DNA of 64,000 nucleotides. Source: Xanthomonas arboricola pv. juglandis (GTDB lineage Bacteria > Pseudomonadota > Gammaproteobacteria > Xanthomonadales > Xanthomonadaceae). Each line of letters begins with the position of its first letter. Position 1 is the stretch's first letter. Both the position numbers and the translations under genes were made by a program. This document shows positions 33,843 through 42,893 of the stretch, piece by piece. The stretch is taken from NCBI RefSeq assembly GCF_001013475.1, contig NZ_JZEF01000002.1:188785-252784 (forward strand), read 5' to 3'. Below the pieces are notes generated by a model, which saw nothing but the letters and a program-made list of their open reading frames with translations, was not told the origin of the DNA and searched no databases.

Positions 33843-33979
33843 CTGCACCGGGATCAGAGCAGTGCCTTGCCGCCCCGTGCTCCAGGTTGGCTCTGAGTTG
33901 GTCTTCAACGGGCCGCAACCCGTCGTGGACTTCGTCTATGTGCTGGCATCTCCATGCCTGCTGAGCAGCAGTGCGTCGC

Positions 33980-34004
33980 TTCGGATACACAATCGCCCAT
34001 TCGC
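33980..34004 (+). promoter_or_regulatory. PIP box of candidate effector gene
   Basis: TTCGG (33980-33984) and TTCGC (34000-34004) are separated by exactly 15 bases, fitting TTCGB-N15-TTCGB. TCTACT, one change from TATACT, follows 32 bases later at 34037, the expected distance for HrpX promoters. Confidence 0.75.
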
Positions 34005-34075
34005 GTGTGCTTGCGCAGTGCCGGGGTAAGCCCTGGTCTACTTGCCGCCCGGCATTGGCGTCTCAGGAAAAAGCG

Positions 34076-34975
34076 ATGGGCAACTGTTTTTCAAACAATG
34101 TCAGTAGCACGCATGCGCATGTGACCTACGCGCAGCACGAACCCACGCCCCAGGCGACGCCGCAGCGGCCGACGCCATCCACACCCTTGCCGGATCAGTC
34201 GCCACTGCAGGGCCTGCAGCGCCGCTCGCCGCGCCCGTCGCGCCCGACAACTCCATCACGGCCAACGTCACGGCCAACTACATCGCGATCAACGACGTCA
34301 CAGCCAACGCGGCCACAGCGCTCGGGCGTGGAAACTCGCATGCTGTTGCAGATGCAGGGGATGGCGCACGCGTTGCTCAATCAGATTGGTCCCATCCTCA
34401 ACAATGAAGCGCTCCGTGCCGAACACAAATCAGCGCTTAGGCTGCTCAAGCACATGAGTGACTGCGCACTCGGAAAACGGGCCGTTGGCGGTAGCGACGA
34501 TATTGCTGAAAGAATTGAGCAGATCCAGAACCGGATCGCGAATCATTATGCGAACCCGGACGCAGCTGCGCCGCCTGTCGAGGGCATCGAGCAATACGCG
34601 GGCCGCGCCACGTTCAAAAAGATGCGGCAACTTGCGGCGGATGTCGATCTTGAGATCCAGGTGGCCAAGGCAGGGGGCGATGAAAAGTTCCTGCGGTTCA
34701 AGGAGGGCCTGGTCCTCGATCGAGACGTGGCAGCGCAGGCTGCGAACCTGGTGTCCGGAGTCGAGGAGACCTACGACGCGCCGAGCGAAGAACATGGAAG
34801 ACGCATACAGAATCTTCTTAGAAAGCTTACGGAGGGAGCGGCCCTGTCAGGGGGACTCTTGGACATCGTCTGGCCGTTGCGCAAAGACCCGGTTGCATTG
34901 GCCGGCGCACTGCACACGCTGGTCAGGCGGTACCCGACATTGGGAAATAACCCGAACTGGAAGAAATCCGATTAA
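34076..34975 (+). CDS. Candidate lipidated type III effector, family unknown
   Basis: The 299-residue protein begins MGNCFSNN: Gly2 and Cys4 form a eukaryotic myristoylation/palmitoylation signal as in several plant-pathogen effectors. Residues 20-85 are rich in Pro, Ser, Thr and Arg (PSRPTTPSRPTSRPTTSR), typical of secreted N-termini. The C-terminal 210 residues are mostly helical (MLLQMQGMAHALLNQIGPILNN, DIAERIEQIQNRIANHY, FKKMRQLAADVDLEIQVAKAGG) and match no effector family I know. AGGAAA precedes ATG 34076 and a PIP box with a -10-like element lies upstream. I infer HrpX-controlled secretion and targeting to the host plasma membrane. Confidence 0.75.
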   Translation: MGNCFSNNVSSTHAHVTYAQHEPTPQATPQRPTPSTPLPDQSPLQGLQRRSPRPSRPTTPSRPTSRPTTSRSTTSQPTRPQRSGVETRMLLQMQGMAHALLNQIGPILNNEALRAEHKSALRLLKHMSDCALGKRAVGGSDDIAERIEQIQNRIANHYANPDAAAPPVEGIEQYAGRATFKKMRQLAADVDLEIQVAKAGGDEKFLRFKEGLVLDRDVAAQAANLVSGVEETYDAPSEEHGRRIQNLLRKLTEGAALSGGLLDIVWPLRKDPVALAGALHTLVRRYPTLGNNPNWKKSD

Positions 34976-35187
34976 GCGAGCCGTGCACCAGCTGCACGAG
35001 CCCGTTCACAAGTGGCACCTATCGCGGTAACCAAAAAGTGACTGCGGGCAGGTGGTTCCGTTTCGGAACATATGACCGCAGACGCGTAGCAGCGCGCATG
35101 GGGTTCAGCTATCGGGCAGGGGCCACCCTATGCTGCGCGCCCAGCGGGACATTTCGGCCACCCGGCCGGCGCCGCAGCGGAGGTTTC

Positions 35188-37272
35188 ATGCAACGCCTGC
35201 TCCTTGTTTCCAGCCTGCTGGTGGCCCTGTGTGCCTGCAGCGACAAATCCGCACAGCACGCCACGCCTGCCGGCGCTGCCACCGCAGCGCCCGCCAAGAC
35301 CGCTGCGCCGCCCGAGTTGCTCACCCGCGAGGCGCTGTTTGGCGCCGCCGAGAAGGTGCACGTGCTGGTGAGCCCGGACGGCGCGTACATCAGTTGGGTG
35401 GCGCCGCTAAAGGGCGTACCCAATCTGTGGGTGGCGCCGATCGACGCGCCCGACAAGGCGCGCGCGGTCACCCAGGACAGCGGGCGCGGCATCAGCGAGT
35501 ATTCCTGGAGCTACCGTGCCGGCACGCTGCTGTACAAGCGCGACCAGGGCGGGGATGAAAACTTCCACCTGTATGCGCTGAACCTGGCCGACGGCAGCAG
35601 CAAGGCCCTGACCCCGTTCGACAAGACCCGTGTGGAGCTGTACGGCCTGAGCGCGCAGCACCCGGATCAGCTCATGGTCGGCATCAACAACCGCGACGCG
35701 AAGTGGCACGACCTGTATCGCGTGGATCTGGCCATCGGCCAACGCACGCTGGTGGAGAAGAACACCCAACACATCGAAACCTATCTGCTCGATGGTGACT
35801 TGCAGCTGCGCTACGCAACACGCGTCACCGAAGACGGTGGGGTTGAGGTGCTTGCCCGCCAGGGCAGCGCCTGGAAAACGCTGGAACGCGTTCCGTTCGA
35901 AGATGTCTTGACCACCGAAGTGGTGGGCCTGAGCAACGATGGCAACACGCTGTACCTGCGCGACTCGCGCAACCGCGACACCGCCGCGCTGTACGCGGTG
36001 GACACCGCCACCCACGCGCGCACGCTGCTCACAGAAGACGCGCGCGCCGATGTGGACAGCGTGCTGAAAGATCCAACCACCGGTGCCGTGCAGGCCGCCT
36101 CGGTGGAGTACCTGCGCCGGGAATGGACCGTGCTGGACAAGGGCATCGCCAAGGACCTGCAGGCCTTGAAGGCGCTGGGCCCGGGCGATGCAAAGGTGGA
36201 AGCACGCACCCAGGACGATGCCACCTGGATCGTGAGCTATTCGGCTGCAGAAACGCCGCTGCGCTACTACCGCTACGACCGCGCCACGGCCAAGCTGACC
36301 AAGCTGTTTTCTGCGTATCCCGCCCTGGAAGGCAAGCCGCTGGTGCCGAGCTGGCCGCAGACGCTGACTGCGCGCGACGGGCTGCGTCTGGTGAGCTACC
36401 TCACCCTGCCGGCCGATGCGGACGCCAACCACGATGGCAAGGCCGACAAGCCGGTGCCGCTGGTGGTGTTCGTGCATGGCGGCCCCTGGCTGCGTGACAG
36501 CTACAACAGCTACGGCGCTTATACGCAATGGTTCGCCAACCGCGGCTACGCGGTGCTGGCGGTGAACTACCGCGGCTCCACCGGCTTCGGCAAGGCCTTC
36601 ACCAATGCCGGCAACGGCGAGTGGGCCGGCAAGATGCACGACGATCTGCTCGACGCGGTGCAGTGGGCGGTCGCCCAGGGCGTCACCACGCCGGACAACG
36701 TGGCCATCATGGGCGGCAGCTACGGCGGTTACGCCAGCTTGGTGGGGCTGACCTTCACCCCGGACACCTTCAAGTGCGCGGTGGACATCGTGGGCCCGGC
36801 CAACCTCAACACGCTGCTGGCCACCATCCCGCCGTACTGGACGGGGTTCTACAAGCAGGCGATCAAACGCATGGGCGACCCGGCCACCGCGCAGGGCAAG
36901 CAGTGGCTCACCGAACGCTCGCCGGTGACGCATGTGGACAAGATCCGCAGGCCGCTGCTGATCGGCCAGGGCGCCAACGACCCACGCACCAACCGCGCCG
37001 AGAGCGAGCAGATCGTCAACGCGATGACGGCCAAGAACATCCCGGTGACCTACGTACTGTTCCCGGACGAAGGCCACGGCTTCAAGCGCCCGGAAAACAG
37101 CAAAGCCTTCAACGCGGTGGCCGAAACCTTCCTGGGCCAGTGCCTGGGCGGCCGCGTGCAACCCATCGGCAGCGACCTCACCGGCTCCAGCATCACCGTG
37201 CCCGCCGGCGCCGAGCAGATCAATGGCCTTGCCGATGCATTGAAGACGCATACGCAGGCGATCCGGAATTAG
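35188..37272 (+). CDS. S9 family prolyl oligopeptidase-like lipoprotein peptidase
   Basis: The 694-residue protein starts with a lipoprotein signal (LLVSSLLVALCACSDK). A beta-propeller region (about 45-410) precedes an alpha/beta hydrolase domain with HGGPW, the nucleophile GGSYGG (Ser511), acid GANDPR (Asp598) and DEGHGF (His630). This is the acylaminoacyl peptidase/DPP-IV-like S9 layout. GGAGG precedes ATG 35188. Likely an envelope peptidase that degrades short peptides. Confidence 0.92.
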   Translation: MQRLLLVSSLLVALCACSDKSAQHATPAGAATAAPAKTAAPPELLTREALFGAAEKVHVLVSPDGAYISWVAPLKGVPNLWVAPIDAPDKARAVTQDSGRGISEYSWSYRAGTLLYKRDQGGDENFHLYALNLADGSSKALTPFDKTRVELYGLSAQHPDQLMVGINNRDAKWHDLYRVDLAIGQRTLVEKNTQHIETYLLDGDLQLRYATRVTEDGGVEVLARQGSAWKTLERVPFEDVLTTEVVGLSNDGNTLYLRDSRNRDTAALYAVDTATHARTLLTEDARADVDSVLKDPTTGAVQAASVEYLRREWTVLDKGIAKDLQALKALGPGDAKVEARTQDDATWIVSYSAAETPLRYYRYDRATAKLTKLFSAYPALEGKPLVPSWPQTLTARDGLRLVSYLTLPADADANHDGKADKPVPLVVFVHGGPWLRDSYNSYGAYTQWFANRGYAVLAVNYRGSTGFGKAFTNAGNGEWAGKMHDDLLDAVQWAVAQGVTTPDNVAIMGGSYGGYASLVGLTFTPDTFKCAVDIVGPANLNTLLATIPPYWTGFYKQAIKRMGDPATAQGKQWLTERSPVTHVDKIRRPLLIGQGANDPRTNRAESEQIVNAMTAKNIPVTYVLFPDEGHGFKRPENSKAFNAVAETFLGQCLGGRVQPIGSDLTGSSITVPAGAEQINGLADALKTHTQAIRN

Positions 37273-37347
37273 CCTGCGGGTGAGGGTGCCGGCTGGGAGT
37301 TGGTGCGGTATAGCCACCCAGCCGGCAGCGCCTAACCCTGTGTTGCC

Positions 37348-37755
37348 TCACTGCAGCGTTGCGTGGATGGCCGCTGCAGTGGGTGCATAGGGCGAGGGCG
37401 GCTGGCGCGCGGCGTTTTGCGTACCGAACGAAGCGAGCAGGAAGAGCAGCCCCAACACGGCCGGTACCGCGCCCTTGGGCTTGCGCACACCCAGATGCGC
37501 CATGCCCGACAACAGCAGGTGGTAGAACATGCCGGCGTAGGCCAGATCGCTCAACGCGGTGTTGAAGCGCCACACAATCGCCACCGGGCCCAGGATCTTG
37601 ATGACGATCATCCATGGCACCAGTAACGGTGCCGAATACCCCAGCTCGGCCTGCGCCTTGCGCACGAACTCGCCCTTGGCCAGATACATGCCGGCAGAGG
37701 CCAGGTACAACAGGCACAGCAGGGCGGTACTGATCCAGTAAATAGAAATGCTCAT
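37348..37755 (-). CDS. DoxX-like family membrane protein
   Basis: Four hydrophobic helices and the pattern YWISTALLCLLYLASAGMYLAKGEFVRKAQAELGYSAPLLVPWMIVIKILGPVAIVW match DoxX-like proteins. It is divergent from an HxlR regulator 92 bases away, which probably controls it. Confidence 0.85.
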   Translation of the reverse strand: MSISIYWISTALLCLLYLASAGMYLAKGEFVRKAQAELGYSAPLLVPWMIVIKILGPVAIVWRFNTALSDLAYAGMFYHLLLSGMAHLGVRKPKGAVPAVLGLLFLLASFGTQNAARQPPSPYAPTAAAIHATLQ

Positions 37756-37847
37756 GCTGTTTGCCAGTTAATATTTAAATGCAACCGGCCATCAGAATGT
37801 CGCCTAAGATACCGATTGAAAAGTAGGATGAATTACCAGGGCCTAGT

Positions 37848-38225
37848 ATGAAAAAGCAGACCATTGAGGACGGCGAGCGCAACATGCACGAACAGATGCG
37901 CCGTGCATTTGCGTTGCTGTCAGGTAAATGGAAACTGGAAATCATGTGGCTGCTCAATCAGCGCGTGTATCGCTTTGGCGAGCTGCGCAAGGCCATCCCC
38001 GGCGTTACCCAACACATGCTCACCGCGCAATTGCGCGAGCTGGAAGCAGATGGCCTGGTCACGCGCACCGTGTTTGCGCAGGTGCCACCGCGCGTGGAAT
38101 ACGCCATCACGCCAAAGGCGCGCGGACTGGGCCCAACGATGGAGGCGCTGACCGCGTGGTGGCAGCAACATGGCGACAGCGTTGCAAAGCGGCCCGCTGC
38201 ACGCGGCCGCAAGCCCAGCGTTTAG
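37848..38225 (+). CDS. HxlR family transcriptional regulator
   Basis: A complete HxlR winged helix: AFALLSGKWKLEIMWLLNQRVYRFGELRKAIPGVTQHMLTAQLRELEADGLVTRTVFAQVPPRVEYAITPKARGLGPTMEALTAWWQQH. The conserved N-terminal Cys of HypR/HxlR redox sensors is absent. Likely regulates the divergent DoxX-like gene. Confidence 0.9.
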   Translation: MKKQTIEDGERNMHEQMRRAFALLSGKWKLEIMWLLNQRVYRFGELRKAIPGVTQHMLTAQLRELEADGLVTRTVFAQVPPRVEYAITPKARGLGPTMEALTAWWQQHGDSVAKRPAARGRKPSV

Positions 38226-38344
38226 GACGCACGCCCGGGAGTGCGTTGTGCGCGTGCACGTGGCTTGATCATTGTTGCGGCGACGTGCAAACAATCCTGG
38301 CCGTCAGCCTGGTAAATCAAAAACGATTTACAAACCCAAAAACG

Positions 38345-38373
38345 CCAACGCCCCGATCAGGTCGGGGCGTTGG
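38345..38373 (-). terminator. Intrinsic terminator downstream of the CsbD gene
   Basis: CCAACGCCCCGA and TCGGGGCGTTGG form a perfect 12-bp stem with a 5-base loop. On the minus strand it is followed by CGTTTTTGGGTTTG. It can serve the minus-strand CsbD gene and perhaps also the plus-strand HxlR gene. Confidence 0.75.
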
Positions 38374-38492
38374 TGCGATCTCTCGCCGAAGTGGGGTATA
38401 GCGTCTGCATCGTCAAACCTGACGCCTGACGGCCAATTCACTGCTTCAGCGCGGCGGGCGTAATGCCTGCCTACGTTGCTGACTTGCCAGCG

Positions 38493-38684
38493 TTACTTGG
38501 CGGCGTCGCGCACTTTGTCGGCGACCTGGCCAGCCTTGTTCTGCACCTTGCCGACATTCTTTTCGGCAGCGCCTTCCAGCTCGGTGCTCTTGTCGCCGGT
38601 GACACGGCCAACGGTTTCCTTGATGGAACCCTTGACCTGCTTGGCGGTACCTTCGATACGGTTCTTGTCCACGGGGTGCCTCAT
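38493..38684 (-). CDS. CsbD-like stress protein
   Basis: The 63-residue protein KNRIEGTAKQVKGSIKETVGRVTGDKSTELEGAAEKNVGKVQNKAGQVADKVRDAAK is a typical CsbD family member: small, highly charged, of unknown molecular role, induced by general stress in other bacteria. GTG 38672 (VDKNRIEG) is an alternative start. Confidence 0.88.
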   Translation of the reverse strand: MRHPVDKNRIEGTAKQVKGSIKETVGRVTGDKSTELEGAAEKNVGKVQNKAGQVADKVRDAAK

Positions 38685-38874
38685 ACGGTTGGGGATGTTG
38701 CGGCCCAGTCTGTACCCGCAGGACGTGAGTGCGACGTGGGCATGCCGTCATCCCCGCGTCAGCACGCCCAGCTGGCGCGCGCAGCGCCACCGCGGGGCAC
38801 GCGCGCGTCTGCACGGCTTGCTGAGGTCGCTGCGTGCCACAATGCGCGCACTTTCCGCCAGGCAATGCCGTCAC

Positions 38875-41130
38875 GTGAGCACACAGCGCCCCGCCATCGA
38901 GTCCGCCGGCCTGGAGTTTCTTGCGGGGGGCGGCGAGATGGGCGCGTTGATGCGCGCACACGACTGGGCCACTACGCCGCTGGGGGCGCCGGAGACCTGG
39001 CCGCAGTCGCTGCGTTCGTCGTTGTCGGTGGTGCTCAACTCCACCCTGCTCGGTGCGGTGCTGTGGGGGCCGGAGCTGCGCCTGCTCTACAACGACGTGT
39101 ACGTGCAATCGATGGGCGACCGTCATCCGCAGGCGCTGGGCCAGCCGGTGACCGAGGTATGGAAGGAAACCTACGCGCCCATCGCACAGGACTTCGCCCG
39201 GGTGATGCAAACCGGTGAGGGCTTCGGCCAGGGGGTCATCGCCTTGCCGATGCTGCGCAACGGCGTCAACGAGATGACCTACTGGAATGCCACCGCCTCG
39301 CCGATCCGCGGCGAAGACGGCAGCATCGTGGGGCTGATGAATATCGCCATCGAAACCACCGCGCAGGTGGCGGCCGACCGCAACCGCGACATCCAGCACG
39401 CGATGCTGAGCAACGAGAACACCCACCTGGTGCACGAGGTGGTCAACCGCACCAGCGAGCGCGATCGCGCGCTGGAGGCGGAAACCGTGGCGCGCCGCAA
39501 TGCCGAGCGCGTGCAGCTGGCGCTGGCGGCCGGGGCGATCATCGGCACCTGGATCTGGGACCTGCCCACCGACGCGTTTTCGGTGGACGAGGCGTTTGCG
39601 CAGAACTTCGGCTTCGATCCGTCCACCAGCCGCACCGGCCTGTCGCTGGAGCAGGTGATCCAGACCGTGCACCCGGACGACCGCGAGGGGCTGCGCGCGG
39701 CCATTGGCGAAGCGCTCGCCCGTGGCGGTGCCTACGCGCACCAGTACCGGGTCAAGCGGCGCGACGGAAAGTATTACTGGCTGGAAGCCAACGGCCGGGT
39801 CGAAAAGGGCGCCGATGGCACGCCGCTGCGCTTTCCCGGCGTGCTGCTGGACATTGAGGCGCGCCACGCGCTGTCGGAAGAGCGCGACCGCGCGCTGGCG
39901 GCACTGCGCGAGCTGAGCGACACGCTGGAGCAGCGGGTCACCGAGCGCACGCGCGAGCTGATGACGGTGGAAGAGGCGCTGCGCCAATCGCAGAAGATGG
40001 AAGCGGTGGGGCAGCTCACCGGCGGGCTGGCGCACGACTTCAACAATCTATTGGCGGGCATTTCCGGCGCGCTGGAGCTGATGAGCCTGCGCATCGAACA
40101 AGGCCGCTTCCGCGACCTGGAGCGCTACGTGGCCACCGCGCAGGGCGCCACCACGCGCGCGGCTGCGCTGACCCACCGGCTGCTGGCATTTGCGCGGCGG
40201 CAGACGCTGTTGCCCAAGCCGACCAACGTCAACCGGCTGGTGGTGGACATGCTGGAGCTGATCCAGCGCACGGTGGGCCCGGGGATCTGCGTGGAAAACC
40301 TTGCCGCGGCCGAACTGTGGCTGGCGCTGGTGGATGCGCCGCAGCTGGAGAACGCGCTGCTCAACCTGTGCATCAACGCGCGCGATGCGATGCCCGACGG
40401 CGGGCGCCTGTGCGTGCAGACCAGCAACCGCCGGATCGACCGCGAGATGGGCCAGCAGCTGGGCATGCCGGAAGGCTACTACCTGTCGCTGTGCGTGAGC
40501 GATACCGGCACCGGCATGCCGCCGGATGTGGTGGCGCGCGCGTTCGATCCGTTCTTCACCACCAAGCCGATCGGCGAGGGCACCGGCCTGGGCCTGTCGA
40601 TGATCTACGGGTTTGCCAAGCAATCCGGCGGGCAGGTGCGCATCCATTCGGAAGTGGGCAAGGGCTCGACGGTGTGCATTTACCTGCCGCGGCATGCCGG
40701 TGCCGACGACAGCAGCGACGGCGGTGCCGCCACGCTGGAACTGGCGCCCTCGCTGGCCGGCGAAACCGTATTGATCGTCGACGACGAACCGTCCATCCGC
40801 CTGCTGTTTACCGAGGTGCTGGAAGAGCTGGGCTACACCGTGCTGGAAGCCGGCGACAGCGCCACCGGGCTGGGTATCCTGCAGTCGCCGGCGCGCATCG
40901 ACCTGCTGATCAGCGACGTGGGCCTGCCCGGCGGCATGAACGGCCGGCAGATGGCCGATGCCGCGCGCGTGGGCCGGCCCAGGCTCAAGGTGCTGTTCAT
41001 CACCGGCTTTGCCGAACACGCGCAGTTGAACGACCGCCACCTGGAACCGGGCATGGCGGTGCTGGCCAAGCCGTTCAGCGTCAGCCTGCTGGCGGCGCGG
41101 GTCAAGGAGATGATTGCGAGCGAGTGCTGA
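38875..41130 (+). CDS. Hybrid sensor histidine kinase with PAS and receiver domains
   Basis: The order is: an N-terminal GAF/PAS-like region (WATTPLGAPETWPQSLRSSLSVVLNS), a PAS-type domain around residues 210-340 (GTWIWDLPTDAF, VHPDDREGLRAAI), a coiled coil, then an HWE-like dimerisation helix with QLTGGLAHDFNNLL (His387), the kinase domain (NLCINARDAMPDGG, DTGTGMPPDV, GEGTGLGLSMIYG) and a C-terminal receiver (LIVDDEP, Asp681 in LLISDVGLPGG). No transmembrane segment is seen, so it is cytoplasmic. GTG 38875 is preferred by similarity of the start region; ATG 38842 is possible. Confidence 0.9.
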   Translation: MSTQRPAIESAGLEFLAGGGEMGALMRAHDWATTPLGAPETWPQSLRSSLSVVLNSTLLGAVLWGPELRLLYNDVYVQSMGDRHPQALGQPVTEVWKETYAPIAQDFARVMQTGEGFGQGVIALPMLRNGVNEMTYWNATASPIRGEDGSIVGLMNIAIETTAQVAADRNRDIQHAMLSNENTHLVHEVVNRTSERDRALEAETVARRNAERVQLALAAGAIIGTWIWDLPTDAFSVDEAFAQNFGFDPSTSRTGLSLEQVIQTVHPDDREGLRAAIGEALARGGAYAHQYRVKRRDGKYYWLEANGRVEKGADGTPLRFPGVLLDIEARHALSEERDRALAALRELSDTLEQRVTERTRELMTVEEALRQSQKMEAVGQLTGGLAHDFNNLLAGISGALELMSLRIEQGRFRDLERYVATAQGATTRAAALTHRLLAFARRQTLLPKPTNVNRLVVDMLELIQRTVGPGICVENLAAAELWLALVDAPQLENALLNLCINARDAMPDGGRLCVQTSNRRIDREMGQQLGMPEGYYLSLCVSDTGTGMPPDVVARAFDPFFTTKPIGEGTGLGLSMIYGFAKQSGGQVRIHSEVGKGSTVCIYLPRHAGADDSSDGGAATLELAPSLAGETVLIVDDEPSIRLLFTEVLEELGYTVLEAGDSATGLGILQSPARIDLLISDVGLPGGMNGRQMADAARVGRPRLKVLFITGFAEHAQLNDRHLEPGMAVLAKPFSVSLLAARVKEMIASEC

Positions 41131-41194
41131 GTGCTGGCGCTGCGCCTGCGCCTGTGCCGGTCAGGGCAGGTGCGTTGCGGCAACCGGGCCGGCC

Positions 41195-42382
41195 TCACTC
41201 CACGCTGGCGGCGACCAGCCGTTGCCAGAGCGCGGCGTTGGCCGCGTGGTCCGGCTCCAGCGTGGACAGCACGCCCAGCGCATGCTCCTCCTGCTCGGCG
41301 CCGTGGCGGGCGAGCATGGCCAGCGCGGCGGCCAGCCGGCCGTAACGCAGCGCCATGCCGAGCGAGCTGGTGAGCAGGGTGGTGTCGTGCTCGGGGCGTT
41401 GCTCGTCCAGCGCGGTGCCCAGCGCGGCCGGCAGGTCCCAGGTGGTGGCAATGGTCTTGGCGACGGCGGCGGTGTGGCGCTCGACCAGCGCGGCGGCCAC
41501 TTCCAGGCTGTAGGGCAGGCTCGGGCGCTCGGCGTAGGCATCGCGCAGCACGCGCAGGATCACCACCGCACCCAGGCCTTGCAGCAGGCCGGCCAGTTGT
41601 GCCGACAAGGTGTCGCCACCGCGCTCGCGCATGTAGGCCGCCGCGGCGGCGGCGGTCCGCAGGGCGTAGTCCCACACCGCCGCCGGCAGGCGCGCGTAGA
41701 GCCCGCCCTCCAGGCTCAGCACCGGCTGCATCACCGCGGCGGCAACGATCTGGCGCACGCCCTCGGTGCCGATATGCACCACGGCCCGCTCCAGGCTTTC
41801 CAGCGGGCCGCCCTGCGGGCGATACAGCGCGCTGTTGGCGATGCGCAGCAGGTTGGCGGCCAGCGCCGGGTCCTGCGCGATGATCGCGGCGATGCCGCGG
41901 CCGGAAGCATCCGGGTCGTTGACCGCGCGCATCAGCTGCGGCAACAACTGCGGGCGGCGCGGCAACAGCTGCGGACGCAGGTCCACGTGGTCGAGCGCAG
42001 CGCCCACCGCCGCCAGCACCGCGGCCTGGGCCGGGTCGGTCGGCAGGTAGCCGTCGGCCAGCGCCGGGGTGGACATCACCGCGGCATACATGCGGCGCAG
42101 CAGCGGCTGCATCGGTGGCGGCCCGGACGGCAAGGGCTGTGCTGCAGCGGCGGCATGCGCCTGGGCCTGCGGCGGCGGCGGCACCTGCTCAGCCGCCGGC
42201 TGCGGCACGTGCGGCGCCGCTGCGGCATGCGTGACGGTGGCAGACGCGGCAGAGGCAGCCGTGCGGCGGCGTGCGATGCCAATGGCGCCCGCCACGCGCG
42301 CGCGCCAGGGCCGGATACCGGCAATGACCTGCTGCACTGCAGCGATGAGTAGGGTGTCTTCAAGTTGACCGCTGCGCTGCAC
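41195..42382 (-). CDS. HDOD domain signalling protein
   Basis: The C-terminal 270 residues match HDOD: LMRAVNDPDASGRGIAAIIAQDPALAANLLRIANSALY, ESLERAVVHIGTEGVRQIVAA, LLQGLGAVVILRVL and VERHTAAVAKTIATTWDLPAAL. An Ala/Pro-rich linker follows a short N-terminal helix. HDOD proteins lack the HD metal site and work in signalling. It converges on the hybrid kinase gene, which may be functionally linked. Start is GTG 42382. Confidence 0.85.
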   Translation of the reverse strand: MQRSGQLEDTLLIAAVQQVIAGIRPWRARVAGAIGIARRRTAASAASATVTHAAAAPHVPQPAAEQVPPPPQAQAHAAAAAQPLPSGPPPMQPLLRRMYAAVMSTPALADGYLPTDPAQAAVLAAVGAALDHVDLRPQLLPRRPQLLPQLMRAVNDPDASGRGIAAIIAQDPALAANLLRIANSALYRPQGGPLESLERAVVHIGTEGVRQIVAAAVMQPVLSLEGGLYARLPAAVWDYALRTAAAAAAYMRERGGDTLSAQLAGLLQGLGAVVILRVLRDAYAERPSLPYSLEVAAALVERHTAAVAKTIATTWDLPAALGTALDEQRPEHDTTLLTSSLGMALRYGRLAAALAMLARHGAEQEEHALGVLSTLEPDHAANAALWQRLVAASVE

Positions 42383-42490
42383 GTGGCGCTAACGCCGCAG
42401 GCCGCACTATGCGTCACCAGCTGTGCAGCCCTAGAGCATCTAGGCAGCTTAAAGGGTGCAGGCATCCGCAGTTGGACCACTTTCGATACG

Positions 42491-42517
42491 AAGACACCGC
42501 GCACTGCGCGGTGTCTT
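42491..42517 (-). terminator. Strong perfect hairpin
   Basis: AAGACACCGCGCA and TGCGCGGTGTCTT form a perfect 13-bp stem around one central base. It lies 65 bases past the emfourin stop on the minus strand and 109 bases upstream of the HDOD start. It could end the protease operon; there is no clear T run. Confidence 0.55.
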
Positions 42518-42581
42518 CGTTTGTGGATGGCGATGGGTACGCGCGCTGTATCGTTTGCGGCGGCATTGCGGCACAAACGCG

Positions 42582-42893
42582 CTACAGCGTGCCCTGTTTC
42601 CACAGCCGCACGATCGCGGCCGGTGCATGTTCTTCGGGGATGCGCAGCGGTTCGCTGGCACCGTCCCAGGCAATGCTGAAATAACGGCGGTCGCCGCCAC
42701 CGGCCTGCGGGCGCGGCAGCGCATGCACCAGGCACTGGTCCAGCAAGGTGCGCAGCTGCAGGCGCTGCGCCTCGTCCAGGTCATCCATCACCAGCTGGCG
42801 TTCGCGCCGCATGGCGGGGAAGGCGGCGACCCCGCCTTCGCGTGCCAGCCGCAAGGTCACGCCTGCATCCACCGGTGGACGCTGTGGACTCAT
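42582..42893 (-). CDS. Emfourin-like inhibitor of the M4 protease
   Basis: The 103-residue protein (VTLRLAREGGVAAFPAMRRERQLVMDDLDEAQRLQLRTLLDQCL to RYFSIAWDGASEPLRIPEEHAPAAIVRLWKQGTL) fits the emfourin family of protealysin inhibitors, which are encoded right after the protease. Its ATG overlaps the protease stop by 4 bases (ATGA). It probably keeps the enzyme inactive in the cell. Confidence 0.8.
   Translation of the reverse strand: MSPQRPPVDAGVTLRLAREGGVAAFPAMRRERQLVMDDLDEAQRLQLRTLLDQCLVHALPRPQAGGGDRRYFSIAWDGASEPLRIPEEHAPAAIVRLWKQGTL

Noticed and set aside
42449-42784. Frames across the perfect hairpin after the emfourin gene
   Set aside because: They exist only because the palindrome and GC3 bias avoid stops; composition is not protein-like.
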